Part shown: piece after piece, positions 13,101 to 25,178 of the stretch
Layout of the letters: each line of letters starts with the position of its first letter
How positions within the stretch are numbered: the first letter of the stretch is position 1
Source: Atherinomorus stipes
Lineage: Eukaryota; Chordata; Actinopteri; Atheriniformes; Atherinidae
NCBI GenBank assembly: GCA_023101725.1
Contig: JALJCO010013434.1
Location: forward strand, 1,691,501 to 1,755,500
Reading direction: 5' to 3'
Length of the DNA stretch: 64,000 bases
The notes under the pieces: model-generated
Databases searched by the model: none
What the model was told of the DNA's origin: nothing
What the model saw: the letters and a program-made list of their open reading frames with translations, nothing else
Position numbers and translations under genes: made by a program

Positions 13101-14200
13101 CCATTAATAACTCATCTACATAAAAAACATTTCAGACAATGACAACATCAGGATGACTGAACATAAACTCATAACAGTGATTCCACGTTACCTGATCAGG
13201 TAGCGTTATTATAGACGAGTAGTTCTTGGAGTTGAAGGTCACATTTATGTGAAACACTGTTGACTGGTTGAAAGCTGAACTGGGGAGAGACACACACACA
13301 CACACACGTACACAAATTAACATCCAAACACTAATACTGACAACAAAAAAAGACAGAAAGTGGAGCCTTGTTTAGTCATCTCCGATGTGTTCAAGAGTGT
13401 TTCTGTGATTACCTGGAAGTTAGAGTGATGACGGTGTTTGAGTTTTCCTGAAGTGTGACAGCATCAGGTGCAAGCAGAAACACTGACGACTCTGAGGATG
13501 AAGCAATGCAGCTTCATTAATTTCAAATTACTAGTGCCAAAATGTTTGCAAAAATTTGTTTCGTCGTTGGGACAGAGAATCAGAAAAAGGATGACGTTAT
13601 GAAAAAAGCTGAAGTCTCTCTCAGTCGAGATCCCTGCACCTCCTCCCTGACATCTGCAGCAGAAAGCTTCCAGCTGCAATGAGCTTGTGTGAACAGAGAC
13701 TGAAGGAAAACCACAGACCGAACAATCCAGACTTTATCCTGAACGTCTCTGGTGCCGACATGGGAAAACAACTCAAGATGCTGGGAGGCAGACAGACTGC
13801 AGACCATGTAAGGTACCAAGTTTCAGCTGGATTTAGCATCTCTTCTCCTCAGTCTTCCTACATCCACATTAACTAAAGACTGCTTAGTGTCCTTGATTGT
13901 TTGCAGTTAGGAATTGATTTGTTTTTGCTTCAAGTTAAGTTTCTTTTTTAGAAAAAGAAACAAAAGAATTAAAAAAAAAAGGAAATTGTCACAGTGTCAA
14001 TGTGTCATGAGCAAACAACCTGTTCCTTCAAAAAGACTGCATCTCACTTCACGCACACACACTTCACTCACCAACATGAGTTAGTAGCACTAGGTGTTAG
14101 GTGAATTTACTACAAAGCCAAAATGAACTGAACAGTCACCAGAGATGTTGGTCAGCAACCACAAAGTCAGCAGCTGAGCAGGCAGCCTCATCATCGCCAT
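7184..14200 (-). CDS. ctns: Cystinosin, lysosomal cystine/proton symporter
   Basis: Cystinosin exports cystine from lysosomes together with protons. It is a seven-helix protein with two PQ-loop motifs. Coding exons on the minus strand: 14200-14140, 13491-13413, 13279-13192, 12596-12493, 11763-11638, 11259-11160, 9399-9280, 9119-8949, 7704-7587, 7332-7184. The frame is continuous and gives 371 residues (human 367). The start [16 protein letters not shown] opens a signal peptide. The luminal N-terminal part has several N-glycosylation sequons (NQS, NVT, NYS, NFT). Two PQ-loop segments are seen, [14 protein letters not shown] and [15 protein letters not shown]. The C-terminal [13 protein letters not shown] is a family hallmark. 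The short cytosolic tail ends with YQAV, a YxxPhi-type lysosomal sorting signal in place of the human GYDQL. Start choice: the ATG at 14200 follows an acceptor at 14221-14222 and precedes a good signal peptide. Confidence 0.97.
8453..8632. mobile_element. hAT-type MITE in a ctns intron
   Basis: A 180-bp palindromic element. Its ends are inverted copies (CAGGGGTGGCCAAGT at the left, ACTTGGCCACCCG at the right) and the internal arms also pair (GTGTTGGAGAAGG near 8567 against its complement near 8512). The 8-bp sequence AGCTAGAA lies directly on both sides (8445-8452 and 8633-8640), a target duplication of the length made by hAT transposases. It contains no reading frame, so it is non-autonomous. 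Confidence 0.85.
9554..11062 (+). mobile_element. Full-length but dead Tc1-like transposon in a ctns intron
   Basis: About 1.5 kb, starting CACTGCTCAAAAAAATAAA and ending with the inverted form AGTGTTCCCTTTAACTTTTAGCAGTG-like sequence. Both ends carry the shared motif GGGAACACT and its complement. This end sequence belongs to a Tc1-like family that is widespread in fish genomes. The element sits in the ctns intron between 9399 and 11160 and is transcribed antisense to its own transposase. The left end carries a small AAAT-type expansion (9566-9590). No clean TA duplication remains at the edges. Confidence 0.85.
9863..10770 (+). pseudogene. Tc1-like transposase pseudogene
   Basis: The C-terminal part reads in one frame from about 10495 to the stop at 10768-10770 and keeps two DDE-region motifs: [10 protein letters not shown] with the second acidic residue, and [18 protein letters not shown] with the third. 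Upstream, the helix-turn-helix part (near 9863-10100) and the first catalytic block (LFTDE-type sequence near 10245-10260) are spread across frames by small deletions and stops. It cannot give an intact transposase. Confidence 0.8.
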
Positions 14201-15185
14201 CTCTGCAGAATGAGAGCAACCTGAAACCAAACAAAAGAAGCAGCATGTCAGCATGAGAGCGTCCTCTGTTAAAACAAATATGGACGGAAATACAGTGCAA
14301 GTTTACACAAGACTACACAAGCAGTGCCAATCCAGTAATTTACTGCAATTATGTCTTTATCATGAATATGCCATTTTTTAAAAAAAACTCCCAAATCTGA
14401 TCTTTTTAGCTCCTCAACCTACAGCAGGAGTGTAATGACTTCAGGAACGTTTGCAAACCTCATTCAAGTGTTTTCTTCAACCAGTGGAACTCCTCTAAAA
14501 GAAAGGATGTGCCGTAAACAATGAAGTTCTGCAGTGCGTTTAATGAAACCTCTAACTGAGGGTCACAGATTTGAGACCTCCATTCAGACTTCATCAGCAT
14601 CATTAGATCTGTGAGATACAGGCTCTGGATTGCACCTGTACAGTGAATCTGTTAATTAATTAACAAAACGAAGACGCTGAAATTACTGTGCTGTGAGATA
14701 TATATTTATACCCCTGTAGGTCTTTTTGGTCCATTAATCCCAAAACTGTGTTAGGAAAATATTGAAAATATATAGAGAGAACTATACAATGCTGAGCTGA
14801 CTGAGAACAACGCGGATGTGATTCAAACGCAGAACTGATTCACGGAAATAATAATAAATCAGAAGACGAAGAAAGATCAGAAAAACAATCATTACAGATG
14901 TGAGAAGTTACAGCGTCTCCCGAGTAAGTGATGTCTTTTCTGGCTGCTAGCGTTTAGCTTGTTTACCACAGTGTAGTTTATAATTGTCAAACATAAGGAA
15001 TATAAAACTGGAACAGCTGTTGCTGTCAGTGGCTGCAGGTGATGACTGTTTCAGATAATCACGCTGATTCACAACCTGAATAACAAGATGACAAGCTAAT
15101 AATACCGCTAAACACAGAAAGTCGCAAACGGAGCAATCATTTGCGGAGAGATTCGGGTCAGAAAAGCCGGTTTAAATAGATTTAC

Positions 15186-15285
15186 CTCATGTGTGACTTC
15201 AGCTTCAGGTCACGAGATGATTTCTTTTTATCTTCTTAGTTCCTTCGTCTCTTCCTCTTCTAGTGTTTCTTCCTCTTTAATGAGT
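15186..15285 (-). other. Probable non-coding first exon of ctns
   Basis: On the minus strand a donor (ATGAG|gtaaat) sits at 15185, and the exon holding the ctns start codon has its acceptor at 14221-14222, so a 5'UTR exon spliced over about 960 bp fits. The upstream edge is unknown and the end given here is approximate. No reading frame of interest. Confidence 0.45.
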
Positions 15286-15982
15286 TTTACTGCCGTTGGC
15301 ATGTGCAGGGACATTAGCGCCATCTTGTGGATGTAATTCTACCTAAAAAGTTAATCTGCTCTGAATCCTGTAGCAACGCATCATATCTGTTTTATTTGTT
15401 TTACTTGTTTAAAGGACCTCCTGCTCTACATTTCAGCATTTGGGGCTTTAAAAGAAATATAAGCCTTTCAAGATTTAAGACTACATCAATCCTTTGAATA
15501 TCCATATTGACTTTCATCATTATCATTTATGAATGGTGGCGACACTAGCAGATCGGTTCCATAGCTTTTTAAAACACCAAATTTCAAATAATCCAAACTG
15601 CTGAAACTTTTACTGTTGAACATTTTGACGATTAAATTAATAATGATAACCCTTAGAAAGGACCACTCCATCCATTACCCGCCCTGTCTCAGACATGTCG
15701 GAACCAATGTTTGGCATTCTGTTTCAGTACGACTTGACTTGTGAACGCCCGCGTCGACCTTGTATTTTTATTTTAACATCTTCCGTCAGATAATGGTTAG
15801 CTAATGCCTAATGGTACCTAGTTGGACAAAGTCAGCTTACCTCAACCCTAACTTTAGGAAATAACCAGAACATTTCGTCCTCCCACCTCGTTCCCTGCTA
15901 TCCAGCGTTGCGTGGACCAGTTAACCCAAAGTACAGCAGCACACGGCTGTGAGCTACAACAAGCGGTCAGAGCTGGTCCACG
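15286..15982. promoter_or_regulatory. Head-to-head promoter region between ctns and mrpl55
   Basis: About 700 bp separate the probable ctns first exon from the mrpl55 start codon, and the two genes point away from each other. A GCGCCATCTTGTGG motif at 15317-15330 fits both a YY1 site (CAAGATGGC on the minus strand) and, less exactly, a CTCF core. A shared or bidirectional promoter is inferred from spacing only. The rest of the interval shows no exon. Confidence 0.4.
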
Positions 15983-18150
15983 ATGGCCAACATACTTCTT
16001 AGGAAGTTGTATATTCCCAATGGACTGATCACACGGTAAGAGTCGCCGTTCATGTAAAGAATTGCATTTTCCTCGAGCACATTTTCTTGTGATTTCTAGC
16101 TGAACATGCTATCAGTTCATTAGCAGGTAGGAGTTGTGGAGAGACTGTTGTAGTTGTGGTGCTTTGACGATAAATGTGCTCGTTATACAAGTCGCGCTTT
16201 ACTGTGATTAAACTGTGTTACATTTAACAAACTAAAGTCTATTATTGTGTGTGTTTGTGTCTGTATGTGGGCAGATGCATGTGCCCCGCGTTGTCACGCG
16301 CAGGTTCCCAGTCGGCGTCACCCCTCTGCCAGACTTCACTCCTCCACACTCAACCCCCCCAGTTCAACTCCAACAGGACTTCAGTGGTCCGCTGTGGTCG
16401 GCAGAAATATGAGAGAGTGTACCCCGTCATGCTGGTCCGTCCTGATGGTTCTACAATTAACATCAGATACAAGGAGCCCAGACGCATCCTCCTGGTTGGT
16501 TCACTAAACTTGCTTTTAAAAGTTAAAACTTGAAGGATGATTTGGCATACATCCGTGTAAAAAAAAAAAAGTGACCTCTTAAAATTGCAGCAAACAATCG
16601 TGATATTGTGATGACAGTCCCCATTCATGCCACCAGTTTTGTTTGCTGTCAGGCTGTTGTTATGTACACCTGTCTTTTTCAGGCACAACTCATTTTTCTT
16701 TGGGAAGTTTATAATCAAAGGAACTGTCTTTACTCAGTGTTACATTCTAACATGACACTGAGTAAATACAAATTGACCAGAGAATAACAGTGCAGACATT
16801 AAATATTTGGGAATTTTATTTGCCTCCAATAACCAAAGTGCTAATGAAAAACTTGAATGTGTCTTAGGATACGTTCCAAAAGAGTGCATCTGACACCTTT
16901 AATGAGAAGTGAAAATGTGCTTTGGTTTCACAAATAACCTTCTCACAGATGCAATAGAAAAGCACTAAGGTACAATAGTTTGCTGTCTCAGCTTATCGAT
17001 TGAGCAGCACTCATGTTGTTTATAATCTGCTGCTACGGTGACAGATGACAATTTCCCTTTCACCTCTTCCAGCCTCAGCTGTACATCATATTTTACATCT
17101 ACAGAACAGCCCAGCTTCTAACAAATGCCTTAATGACCAGCTCTATAACAGCTTATCAACCTTACTGTGTGCACAATTTAAATGGGTGAAGATCAAGAAC
17201 TGTGTAGTTTATCTGCTGTGTGAAGACATTTGAACTGCAGCCTGCTTTTAGCAACAGTATTATAATTTTTTAGGGTTTTATTGCCAACAACAAATTCTGA
17301 CTTGCAAGTGAATGTGTGAACAGGTTGAGGTGCATGTGATTATCTGTCTGTAGAGCGCAAAAATGCACGAATTAGTCTGTGGAAATCACTAATTTATGTT
17401 GAATTGAGAACAACACAATAAGTTTATTAGTACTGCATATCTGAGCAAATCCACAAATTACAGGGAGTGAAAGTAGCAAACATGCCAGAAAGGAGCAACT
17501 ATTACCATCATGCTCCTTCAGATTTGCTGCTGCATTCATAAGTTGGGTCACGCATTGATCTGGAGTTTTTTACCAGGTGGCTGGATGGAAAGTTTTACTA
17601 CAAGGTCAAAGTGAATGTTGTTGATATTTTTATTTGCACAAGCCACCGTTCTGCAATATCTCTAGAACATTTCAGGTCTCTATTGGATCTAGAAGAGTTA
17701 CAAATACCAGCAGAAAAGTGCATAATGTCTTGCAATCTGTGATTGAAATTGTTATTTTAGCATTCTTGCTCTCAGCTAAAGTTTTATGCTTCATGAAACA
17801 CTGATTCAGAGCAACATGGTTGTCCACCTGCCCAAGGGACAGTGGATTTAAAGTAATGTCACAAGTGGATAAAGCAAAGCTATGAACTGTAAATGTGGAA
17901 GGGAGGTGTGCTGGATTGTTAAACTGCATAATTATGCAGGTTATATAAGAGACTATCTCTTCATGTTCTAAGCCGACATGCACTGCTTTGTGTGTTTTAA
18001 CAGATGCCAATAAACCTGTCCGCTCTGTCTGAGGAGGAACGGCGAATTCGACTAAAGAAGAGAGAAGTGAAGAAAACTAAAAAACAAACTATAGACGACT
18101 ACGAGGATGATTTCAAAGTTGACAGCTATAGTCACTTATGGAAGAAATAG
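15983..18150 (+). CDS. mrpl55: Mitochondrial large ribosomal subunit protein L55
   Basis: mL55 is a component of the mitochondrial 39S ribosomal subunit. Exons 15983-16035, 16275-16494 and 18004-18150 join in frame to 139 residues (human about 128). The N-terminal part ([18 protein letters not shown]...) is basic and poor in acidic residues, as expected for a mitochondrial targeting peptide. The conserved core is clear: [31 protein letters not shown], then [20 protein letters not shown] in exon 3, ending SYSHLWKK. The start has a good context (CACGATGG). An alternative acceptor a little downstream in exon 2 (at 16311-16313) would change the phase, so 16275 is preferred. Confidence 0.93.
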
Positions 18151-19061
18151 CTTATTTATATGTGAATGTCAACTGTAAAACAAACATTATCAAAAACAAG
18201 AACGTTTAACTTCTGTGTTCACAATACAACATGTGAAAATTACAAGCTTAAAAAAGAAATTTTTACAGTGTAGATGCCAGATTTCCACCTCAAACTGTTT
18301 CTTTTTTTTTTTTTTTTTACTTTCCTTTCCTGGCGAATGTAAAGAAACTATTAAACTCTACATTACCTCTGGTATCTGTGTTGTGGATGTGTTTGTGACA
18401 GAACTGTGCTGCCTAAAGTTGTCTGGGGAATTTGCAGTGCATGTTGTGTGGCCATTCAGCCCAGTGGAAAAGTTAAAAATCTGCTGTTGTAAAATGTTGA
18501 TTGCTAGGTTGGGCCATTACCCTGGTTGATTAGTCAGGAAAGAAGAGTCTGTATGTGGCTGCTGATGCACTAAAACAGTCATTGAAGTTGCACCTGATGG
18601 TGGATTAACTCCAATTGAATGATATGAAAACATTTTGTAGGTTTGACTCCGGATGTACTGAAAATTGTTTATCTACTTGTTAGGACACTGAAACCAATAG
18701 AAATTGACTGCTACTACTGGAAATATAAGCCTGCTGGTTTAAGAAGCATTATGTAAGGTTGAATAGGCTACATTTAAGCACAATAAATGTTCATCAATAC
18801 AAAGTTAGCACAACACAGCTTATATTAATAAATTATATCCGTTTTAATATTAAAGGAAGAAAAATCTGTCAAACTGAGAAAAAAGGACAAAATTTGCTAA
18901 GATGCGTTTTTCTGGTTTTTGTTTTGTGTGTTTTGCAGTTATTTTTTCAATTCTACTTCCAACATCTGACCAGCAGGTGGCGACAAATTACAAGTAACTA
19001 CAGCGAAGACGCTTAACAATATTCTCGCGAGATATCAAGTAGTGACCTTGCACAGACCAAG
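18151..19061. other. mrpl55 3'UTR and ndufa11 upstream region
   Basis: Candidate polyadenylation signals for mrpl55 are ATTAAA at 18350-18355 and AATAAA at 18782-18787. A T-run occupies 18300-18318. The last 100 bp lead into ndufa11. No other exon is visible. Confidence 0.45.
18970..18982 (+). promoter_or_regulatory. CTCF-like motif just upstream of ndufa11
   Basis: CCAGCAGGTGGCG agrees with the core CCASYAGRKGGC of the CTCF motif at every position. It lies 79 bp before the ndufa11 start codon. Binding is inferred from sequence only. Confidence 0.45.
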
Positions 19062-21822
19062 ATGGGGTACTGGGATACACCAGAGGGTACCGATTGTGTT
19101 GAGAAAACATGGATTACCACCAAACTAGGCACTGCTTTGGGTAAATATGATCAGATAGAAAATATGAGGAATAATGTTCGCTGCTAGGTAAATATAGGGC
19201 TGTGAAAGCCAACCAGCAGAGTTTGTGCGAATGTTATAACAAATGCTAACTGGTTTTTCTTAAGTCTGGTGTGGAATATGTGATGAGGTTTAAAGAAAGA
19301 AAGAAGGAGCCAAGGTAACATTCGTTTGTTTTAATTGCTCAAAGTATCATTGGAGACTTTTAAAAGTCGTTAACATCCAATGTTTGAGTGTCATCTCCAG
19401 TTGCTGCTTCAGAGATTAGCAACATGCTAGCTAGCCGTGGCTCTCGGCTTTTGGATGTTTCAGAAGCTCAAGTTAAATTTTTGGTTACTGAAATAGTTAT
19501 TTCTGTGAAATGTTTGCACAATTCTAATGTTTTTAGACTGTTTAAAGCCTATTCTTTTACATCACAAAACAAAGTCATCCACAGGTTAGTAGAGCTGAGG
19601 TCAATAATGACCCAAGTTTCTCTGCTTGTTGACAGTATCTGTACTGAAGCCATTCATTGGTCATCCTGTTGGTCATGGCTTCATGCAGCATTTTGTACCA
19701 TGATAATGGTCCAGTCTTTGTCGGGTTTACCAAAAGTACATCATGTCAAATTGTACTCACATTCGAATAATATTGTAATACAATGTAATTTTCTCCACAA
19801 TGTAATTAATTGAAACCGTCACGTTACCAGTCTAGCTATCTGTATCAATCGGATCATAGTACCCAGTTAATTTGCAGATGTCTAACAAGAAAATGAAGAG
19901 GAGGCGAAAAAAACAGCTCAGGCAGCCCATCATCTACTTTAAGGGCTCTGACATCCCACCAACCAGAAGGGTCACTTACTGTTTGTTGACTGCAGACCCT
20001 GTTTACGTGTTTGCAGTACATCTTAAAGGTTAATATGCTGCCAAAAGTATTGCTCATTCATCCACAAGATTTATTTTATTAAGTAGTTTATTTAAACCAT
20101 AAACATCTGTGTAGAAAATGCTTTTCCTTCATTAAACTTAAATCTTCACATCACAAATACAACATTCCAGCTGGTGTTTTCTGGTAATTTGTGCAGGTAA
20201 TGTAAATCTGCTTGCATTGGCATCAGCTATTTTTCTATTTGTCAAGCTGAAAAAAAATGGAGATGGGAGTGTTTGTGTATTATGATCCTCAGATCACTTT
20301 AAAGAGGAGGCAAGTAGTTATGAATGTGCACAAAGAACAAATGGTAAATGAATTATCAGACCTATTAAATTATAAAATCACCACAGGTTTGTCAAAGTTG
20401 CCAGAGATACTTTGATGACTACGGTATTCTCTTCCCCCCTCCTGCTTACTGTTGATGCCGGCACTTTAAAAACCCTGTTTTCCTTTCCATTGCCTCTTGG
20501 GCTTCATTAAACATTTTTGAACATTTGCTGAGGTAAAATTAAGTAAAGGATATACAGTGAGAAAACATTACTTCCTGAGTGGTGCGGCTGTAGCTCAGGT
20601 GGAAGAGCAGGCGTCTTTCAACCGGAGGGTTGAAAGGGTTCCCCAAACTACATGCTGAAGTGCCCTTAGGCAAGACACTGAACCCCATGTTGCCTCCCTG
20701 TGCCTATCGGGGTATGAATGCGTGACTGGGTGCATGCAACCTGCAGTGTAAAGCGCTTTGAGTAGTCAGTATGACTAGAAAAGCGCTATATAAGTACAGT
20801 CCATTTACCAGTGAAAAAATATGACTGCAATAGACTCTGAAAGGTATTTCTGGGTGATCATCTTGCCATTCAGATGGTCCCCTGCAGCACTCCAGTTGAA
20901 TATTTAAATGACATTTCATCCTGATCTGGAGATGCAGGGCCATGTGGTTGAGCTGAGAAGAGGTGATGCTTATTGCTTAACCAGCCAGGTTGTTTTTAAT
21001 CCTGCAGAAGTATTGTGGGTTTTTTTTTTATATTAACACCAGGTTTGTTTCCATGTATGTTTCAGGCCTAGTTGGTTCGGCCTATCACATAGTCGCATTC
21101 CAGCCTGAATCTGCATTGGCGGCAATACAGAAAGCAACCGGTGCCACCGTGACGATGGGTAAATATATTGTCATTGAAACATTCAGACATCCATGCGAAC
21201 ATGAATACATGAGACTGTTGTCAGAACAGAGTTAATTAGAACACGTGATTAATGTCGCACTGCTTTACCTCTGAAGTGTGAACGTGTCAAATTGGGAAAT
21301 TTTAAATGGATTTCTTCATCTTGGCAGCCTCAATGGGAGCAATCTTCGGGATGGCAACGTGTCTCAGTGCTCAAGCTCGGGATGCCCCAGATGAGCCATT
21401 GAATTATTTCATCGGGGGCTGCGCCTCAGGCATCTTCCTGGGAGCCCGAAGTAAGTATCAGCCCTGGCTGTGCTGAACACTGTTAAGGATTCAGGGAGTA
21501 AGAGGGGATAGTCCCCAGTTTGATAGGATCAGCTGGAGGCTTGCCTGAAAAACTTTGGGACAGTCCAGTAATAAGGCATCAGTTGAGGCATTCTCAGCAT
21601 GATGTTGGATGCTGTTAATATATATATTTTACAGGTTCTGCTGTGTTGAAACATTTTTACTGACTGCTGAAGTGAAACCCTGTTCTCTCTTTGTGTGTGT
21701 GTGTGTTAGCCCACAGTGCAATCACTGGTACATCAGCATGCCTCGGTCTGGGAACGCTGGCCTTTTTCACTAAAGTTGGCAAAGTGGAAGGATGGAAGAT
21801 AGCTGCTCCTCCTAAACTATAG
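19062..21822 (+). CDS. ndufa11: NADH dehydrogenase (ubiquinone) 1 alpha subcomplex subunit 11
   Basis: NDUFA11 is an accessory membrane subunit of respiratory complex I (Tim17-like four-helix fold, inner mitochondrial membrane). Exons 19062-19140, 21066-21158, 21328-21450 and 21710-21822 join in frame to 135 residues (human 141). The product starts [17 protein letters not shown] and continues with the glycine-rich membrane segments [41 protein letters not shown] and [15 protein letters not shown], ending [10 protein letters not shown]. The window's own reading frames miss exon 1, which is too short to stand out, but the start context (AAGATGG) and the donor TTGG|gtaaat fit. No damage seen. 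Intron 1 (1.9 kb) holds a SINE. Confidence 0.95.
20582..20810 (+). mobile_element. tRNA-derived SINE in ndufa11 intron 1
   Basis: The head GGCTGTAGCTCAGGTGGAAG holds an A-box-like promoter of tRNA origin. A degraded B-box region follows (GGAGGGTTGAAAGGGTTCC). The body contains the teleost SINE-like stretches GCAAGACACTGAACCCC and AGCGCTTTGAGTAGTCAG and the tail AAAAGCGCTATATAAGTACA followed by GTCCATTTACC. CAGTGA-AAA-type sequence occurs near 20555 and again near 20809, a possible imperfect target duplication. The family name was not determined. Confidence 0.75.
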
Positions 21823-21857
21823 GATAATTGAATCTATGTTGTAAAAAGACTTAATGT

Positions 21858-21863
21858 AATAAA
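21858..21863 (+). terminator. Polyadenylation signal of ndufa11
   Basis: AATAAA begins 36 bp after the ndufa11 stop codon. Confidence 0.7.
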
Positions 21864-22991
21864 TTTTCTGAGAGTAAAACTAAACAAGGTCTGGTCTGTT
21901 TTTGTGAGAGTGAAGAAACTTGGCCTGTACAGCTGCATTAGATCAATGATGCACTGATCAGCCTCTAATTAAACCCCAAACCAGCCTGATGGACTGTTAT
22001 TGTTCAGGAAGCTACTTGTGCATCCCGAAGGTCTGCCCTGCAACCCAATTAACTAAAGGTACCGATAGCAAATACCGTACATGACCTCCTCAAAAGACAT
22101 CAGGGTGTCCAAGCTCCTACAGGTCAGAGCAACCTAGACAACATTAAGGAAGTGGTATTTATGGCTGATCATATGACATAATCTGCATGTGGCTTCCTAT
22201 TGGTTTTCAAATTGTTTTCCATAGAAACCCTCTCACTGTACTGTTATGTTTTTGTTTGGGTTTTTTTCTCACTGCTGTTCAAGTCTGCTAGAGTGTCGGA
22301 CAAAAACTGAGACTACACTCTAAGTGGACCCCTGCCAGTATTTTGTGCGTTAAGCCAACAATACACTGGTGATCTGGATGGTTAACAGATAAACTACTGA
22401 AGAGAGAAACGGATTTGCTCAGGACTAAGTGTCCTTTAAACAATACGAGTCTCTAAAGATTCTTAGAGACAGAGTCGCCTCTGCTCTGATGGCATTTAAT
22501 AGCTCATTCCAACACTGTGGACCAACAAATGGGTTCGGACTGGGGGTAACAGAACCAGATGATGCTGAGAAGAATACAGTGGTCCAGATAACACAGAGTT
22601 TAATGGCAGCTGCAGAACCAGAAGTCACTCTGTTGGCAGAATTAGAGAGTAGAACCGCATTCAGGCAGCCATGGACAGCCCTGGCTCATGGATCATGGAC
22701 ATGGACGGCTGATCTTACACAGGATATGAATTTTTCTAAACTCAACAGAGCATCTATTCCTTTGCATGGCTTTGATAAACCACAAAGATGCTATTTCGCC
22801 TGTTCCATTCACTTTAATGCAGTGTTAGCAGCACTGTACAAATCTAGTAAACAGTTTTATATTTTGACACATACTGATTCAAAGATTTAAAAAAAAACAA
22901 ACCTGAAGCTGCACACACACTGCTGGACATTAATGGGGCACTGTGGAGGCAGCAGGAGGCACATGTGACACAGGAAGTATTTCAGGCTGAA
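21864..22991. other. Spacer between convergent ndufa11 and commd2
   Basis: Probably includes the 3'UTR of commd2 on the minus strand; ATTAAA-type sequence on that strand lies near 22813. A plus-strand open frame runs to 22890 with its first in-frame ATG near 22489. It resembles no family I know, has no splice context, and is treated as chance. Confidence 0.45.
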
Positions 22992-25051
22992 TTATTTGAT
23001 GTTACGTAAAATTCGTCGAGCATGGCTCGTTTTCAGGGCAGCCAGAGCGGCCTCCAGAGTGGAGATCAGGTGCAGGAGGGTGCTGGGATCTGTGTGGAGA
23101 ACCTTGCTGATATTCGAGTTTCCTGTCAGGTGCAGGCGCATGGTCACCATGGGAATGACTTGCTGTCGGATTGAACGACTTGCCAGCTAGCACAAAGAAC
23201 AGAGGGAAGTGACAGAAAAAAGGTACAATCTGAATACCAGGTATAAAACAACTAAACAACTTTACAGTTCAACAGTTAGCAAATTAACAAGCAGTCCTAG
23301 ATAACGATGCCACATTGCAGAATGTAATCCATGTGATCTCTTCGGAGTAACTAATTATTTAAACTGACAGACGCTCCTCACCTGAACGTCCAGTCTCCAT
23401 TCCAGATTATGGTAGGTGGGCTGAGTGGGGAGCAGCTGGTTCAGGGTACCACGAATCTGACTGTGATGCTGCAGGTAGAGCTGCAGGAGAAAAGGGAGAT
23501 GAAACCTCCAACACAGTAAATACCAGGTTTGTACTGTCTCAGCTGAATAAAACATTAAGAGTCACCTGCAACAAGATCTGATTAAGCTCCTCACTGAACC
23601 CCAAAACTAACACGGAGTCCATGAAGTCCACTTCAGAGATCTACAGAGATGAAACGTGGTTCATTCAGAGGTGATAAATTATATTTGATTTATTTAATAT
23701 AGACTGAACTGAATGAATTTATCTGTTAGAATGATGAGATTAACTCCATCACAGATAATGTGTCAATCAGAAATCACTGAGGATATTAGCTCTGTTGTTC
23801 TGGACTGAGATTCTGCTGCAGTGGATCCTTAAAGCCTTCTTCTTCCTCCATGTCCCACAACATACAACAGCTGCGAGTGCATGATGAAAATTCCACTGAT
23901 GTGTGGGAGAAATCCTCATTTGTATTAACGCGTGTTATTTTAACAGATGGAAGTTATCTGTGTTTAGCTCACCATGTGTTTGGAGCTCTCCGTCATGAGG
24001 AACATTAGGCCTTCCACCCCATGCTGTACCATGTCCACAGGAACACATAACTTCCCTGCAAACAGTGATGTTTAATTAACTCACTGTGTTGGAAGGAGGC
24101 AGTAAAGCCTCACAATACATATTTATCTACCTATCCATATAGATATATGTATTTTTTTTTTTTTAAAAAGGCTACGACTCCAGGCTTATGCTCCAACATG
24201 ATGTTTGGAAAGAACCACTACAATTAACTGCTTGGAAAGATGTATCAGAGTCTTACTGGCTGCACCCTCGTAGATCTTGGGACTTGTTCCTTTCCTCAAG
24301 AATTCCAGCGCTATCCGACCAAACTCTCCAACCACTGAGGAGGAATAAACACAACTTTTTACAATGTCTTCATCTTATCAATACATGAGTAACATGTACG
24401 CACTATAAATCTAAAATAAAATAAGGGAAGACTGGAAAGCATAAAACAATCTGAAGTTATCAAATACTAAATGGGACCGAGAGTATGATCACAGAGCTGA
24501 GATGATAACAGATTACTGAGATCCTTCCTGCTCAGTCACATCACTACTAAACGTGACAGAAAAACAACCTCTATCTTATTTTAAAATATTATCTTCTTAA
24601 ATTTGAAGCAACACATCTGTTTTCTGCAGGTGGTCAGGCAAAGTTTTTGTTGGGGATTAAAGTGGGTCCTGTAGAGCTCGTGTTCTGTCTGGAAATCTCG
24701 TTTAATCAAAGCAAGCAACACTTTTATGGTGAATTATAAACAATACATTCGCACACACTTGTGTTTACATGCAGGGAGGAGTATTTCTCATGGAGATCTC
24801 TGCTCTTCTTAATAAGCACCTTGCAAGCTACAAAGGTACCAAACGAGCCTCAAATCATAACAAAGCTGTCATGATGATCCATACATTCAGATATCCAGAA
24901 TAACACAAACTGTGTCACGTGCTCCACTTTTCCTCAGCAGCTGTTTATCAGCTGACAGTCTCAGAGGACCAGCAGCTTACTCACCGGAAGCATCGACCTT
25001 GGAAAGGAAAGAAAGATGTTCTTTGTGGTCTTCGGATAAAACCAGCAGCAT
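22992..25051 (-). CDS. commd2: COMM domain-containing protein 2
   Basis: COMMD2 is one of ten COMMD proteins that join CCDC22 and CCDC93 in the Commander complex for endosomal recycling. Coding exons on the minus strand: 25051-24985 (first coding part), 24334-24257, 24055-23973, 23640-23566, 23480-23382, 23186-22992. Joined in frame they give 198 residues (human 199) with the start MLLVLSEDHKEHLSFL. The N-terminal helical domain includes VVGEFGRIALEFLRKG and DMVQHGVEGLMFLMTESSK. The COMM domain opens with the hallmark YHNLEWRLDVQLASRS and ends HARRILRNIK. An in-frame ATG at 25156 would add 35 residues, but the length and the start of the human protein favour 25051. No damage seen. Confidence 0.95.
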
Positions 25052-25178
25052 CCTGAACAGCAAACGTTCAGGATCTCCCGAGTATTCAATCAGGTAGCAG
25101 CATCCATCAATCCCGGAACAGCGGATTTTTTCTTCTTCGTTGGTGTCGTCCTCCATTCGCTATAGAAATGCCTGCACA

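Noticed and set aside
19388..19813. 141-codon plus-strand frame in ndufa11 intron 1
   Set aside because: Starts with GTG, no family resemblance, and lies wholly within an intron.
22429..22890. 153-codon plus-strand open frame between ndufa11 and commd2
   Set aside because: It opens with GTG rather than ATG, has no recognisable domain, splice sites or promoter context, and lies opposite the likely commd2 3'UTR. A frame of this length is expected by chance in 64 kb.
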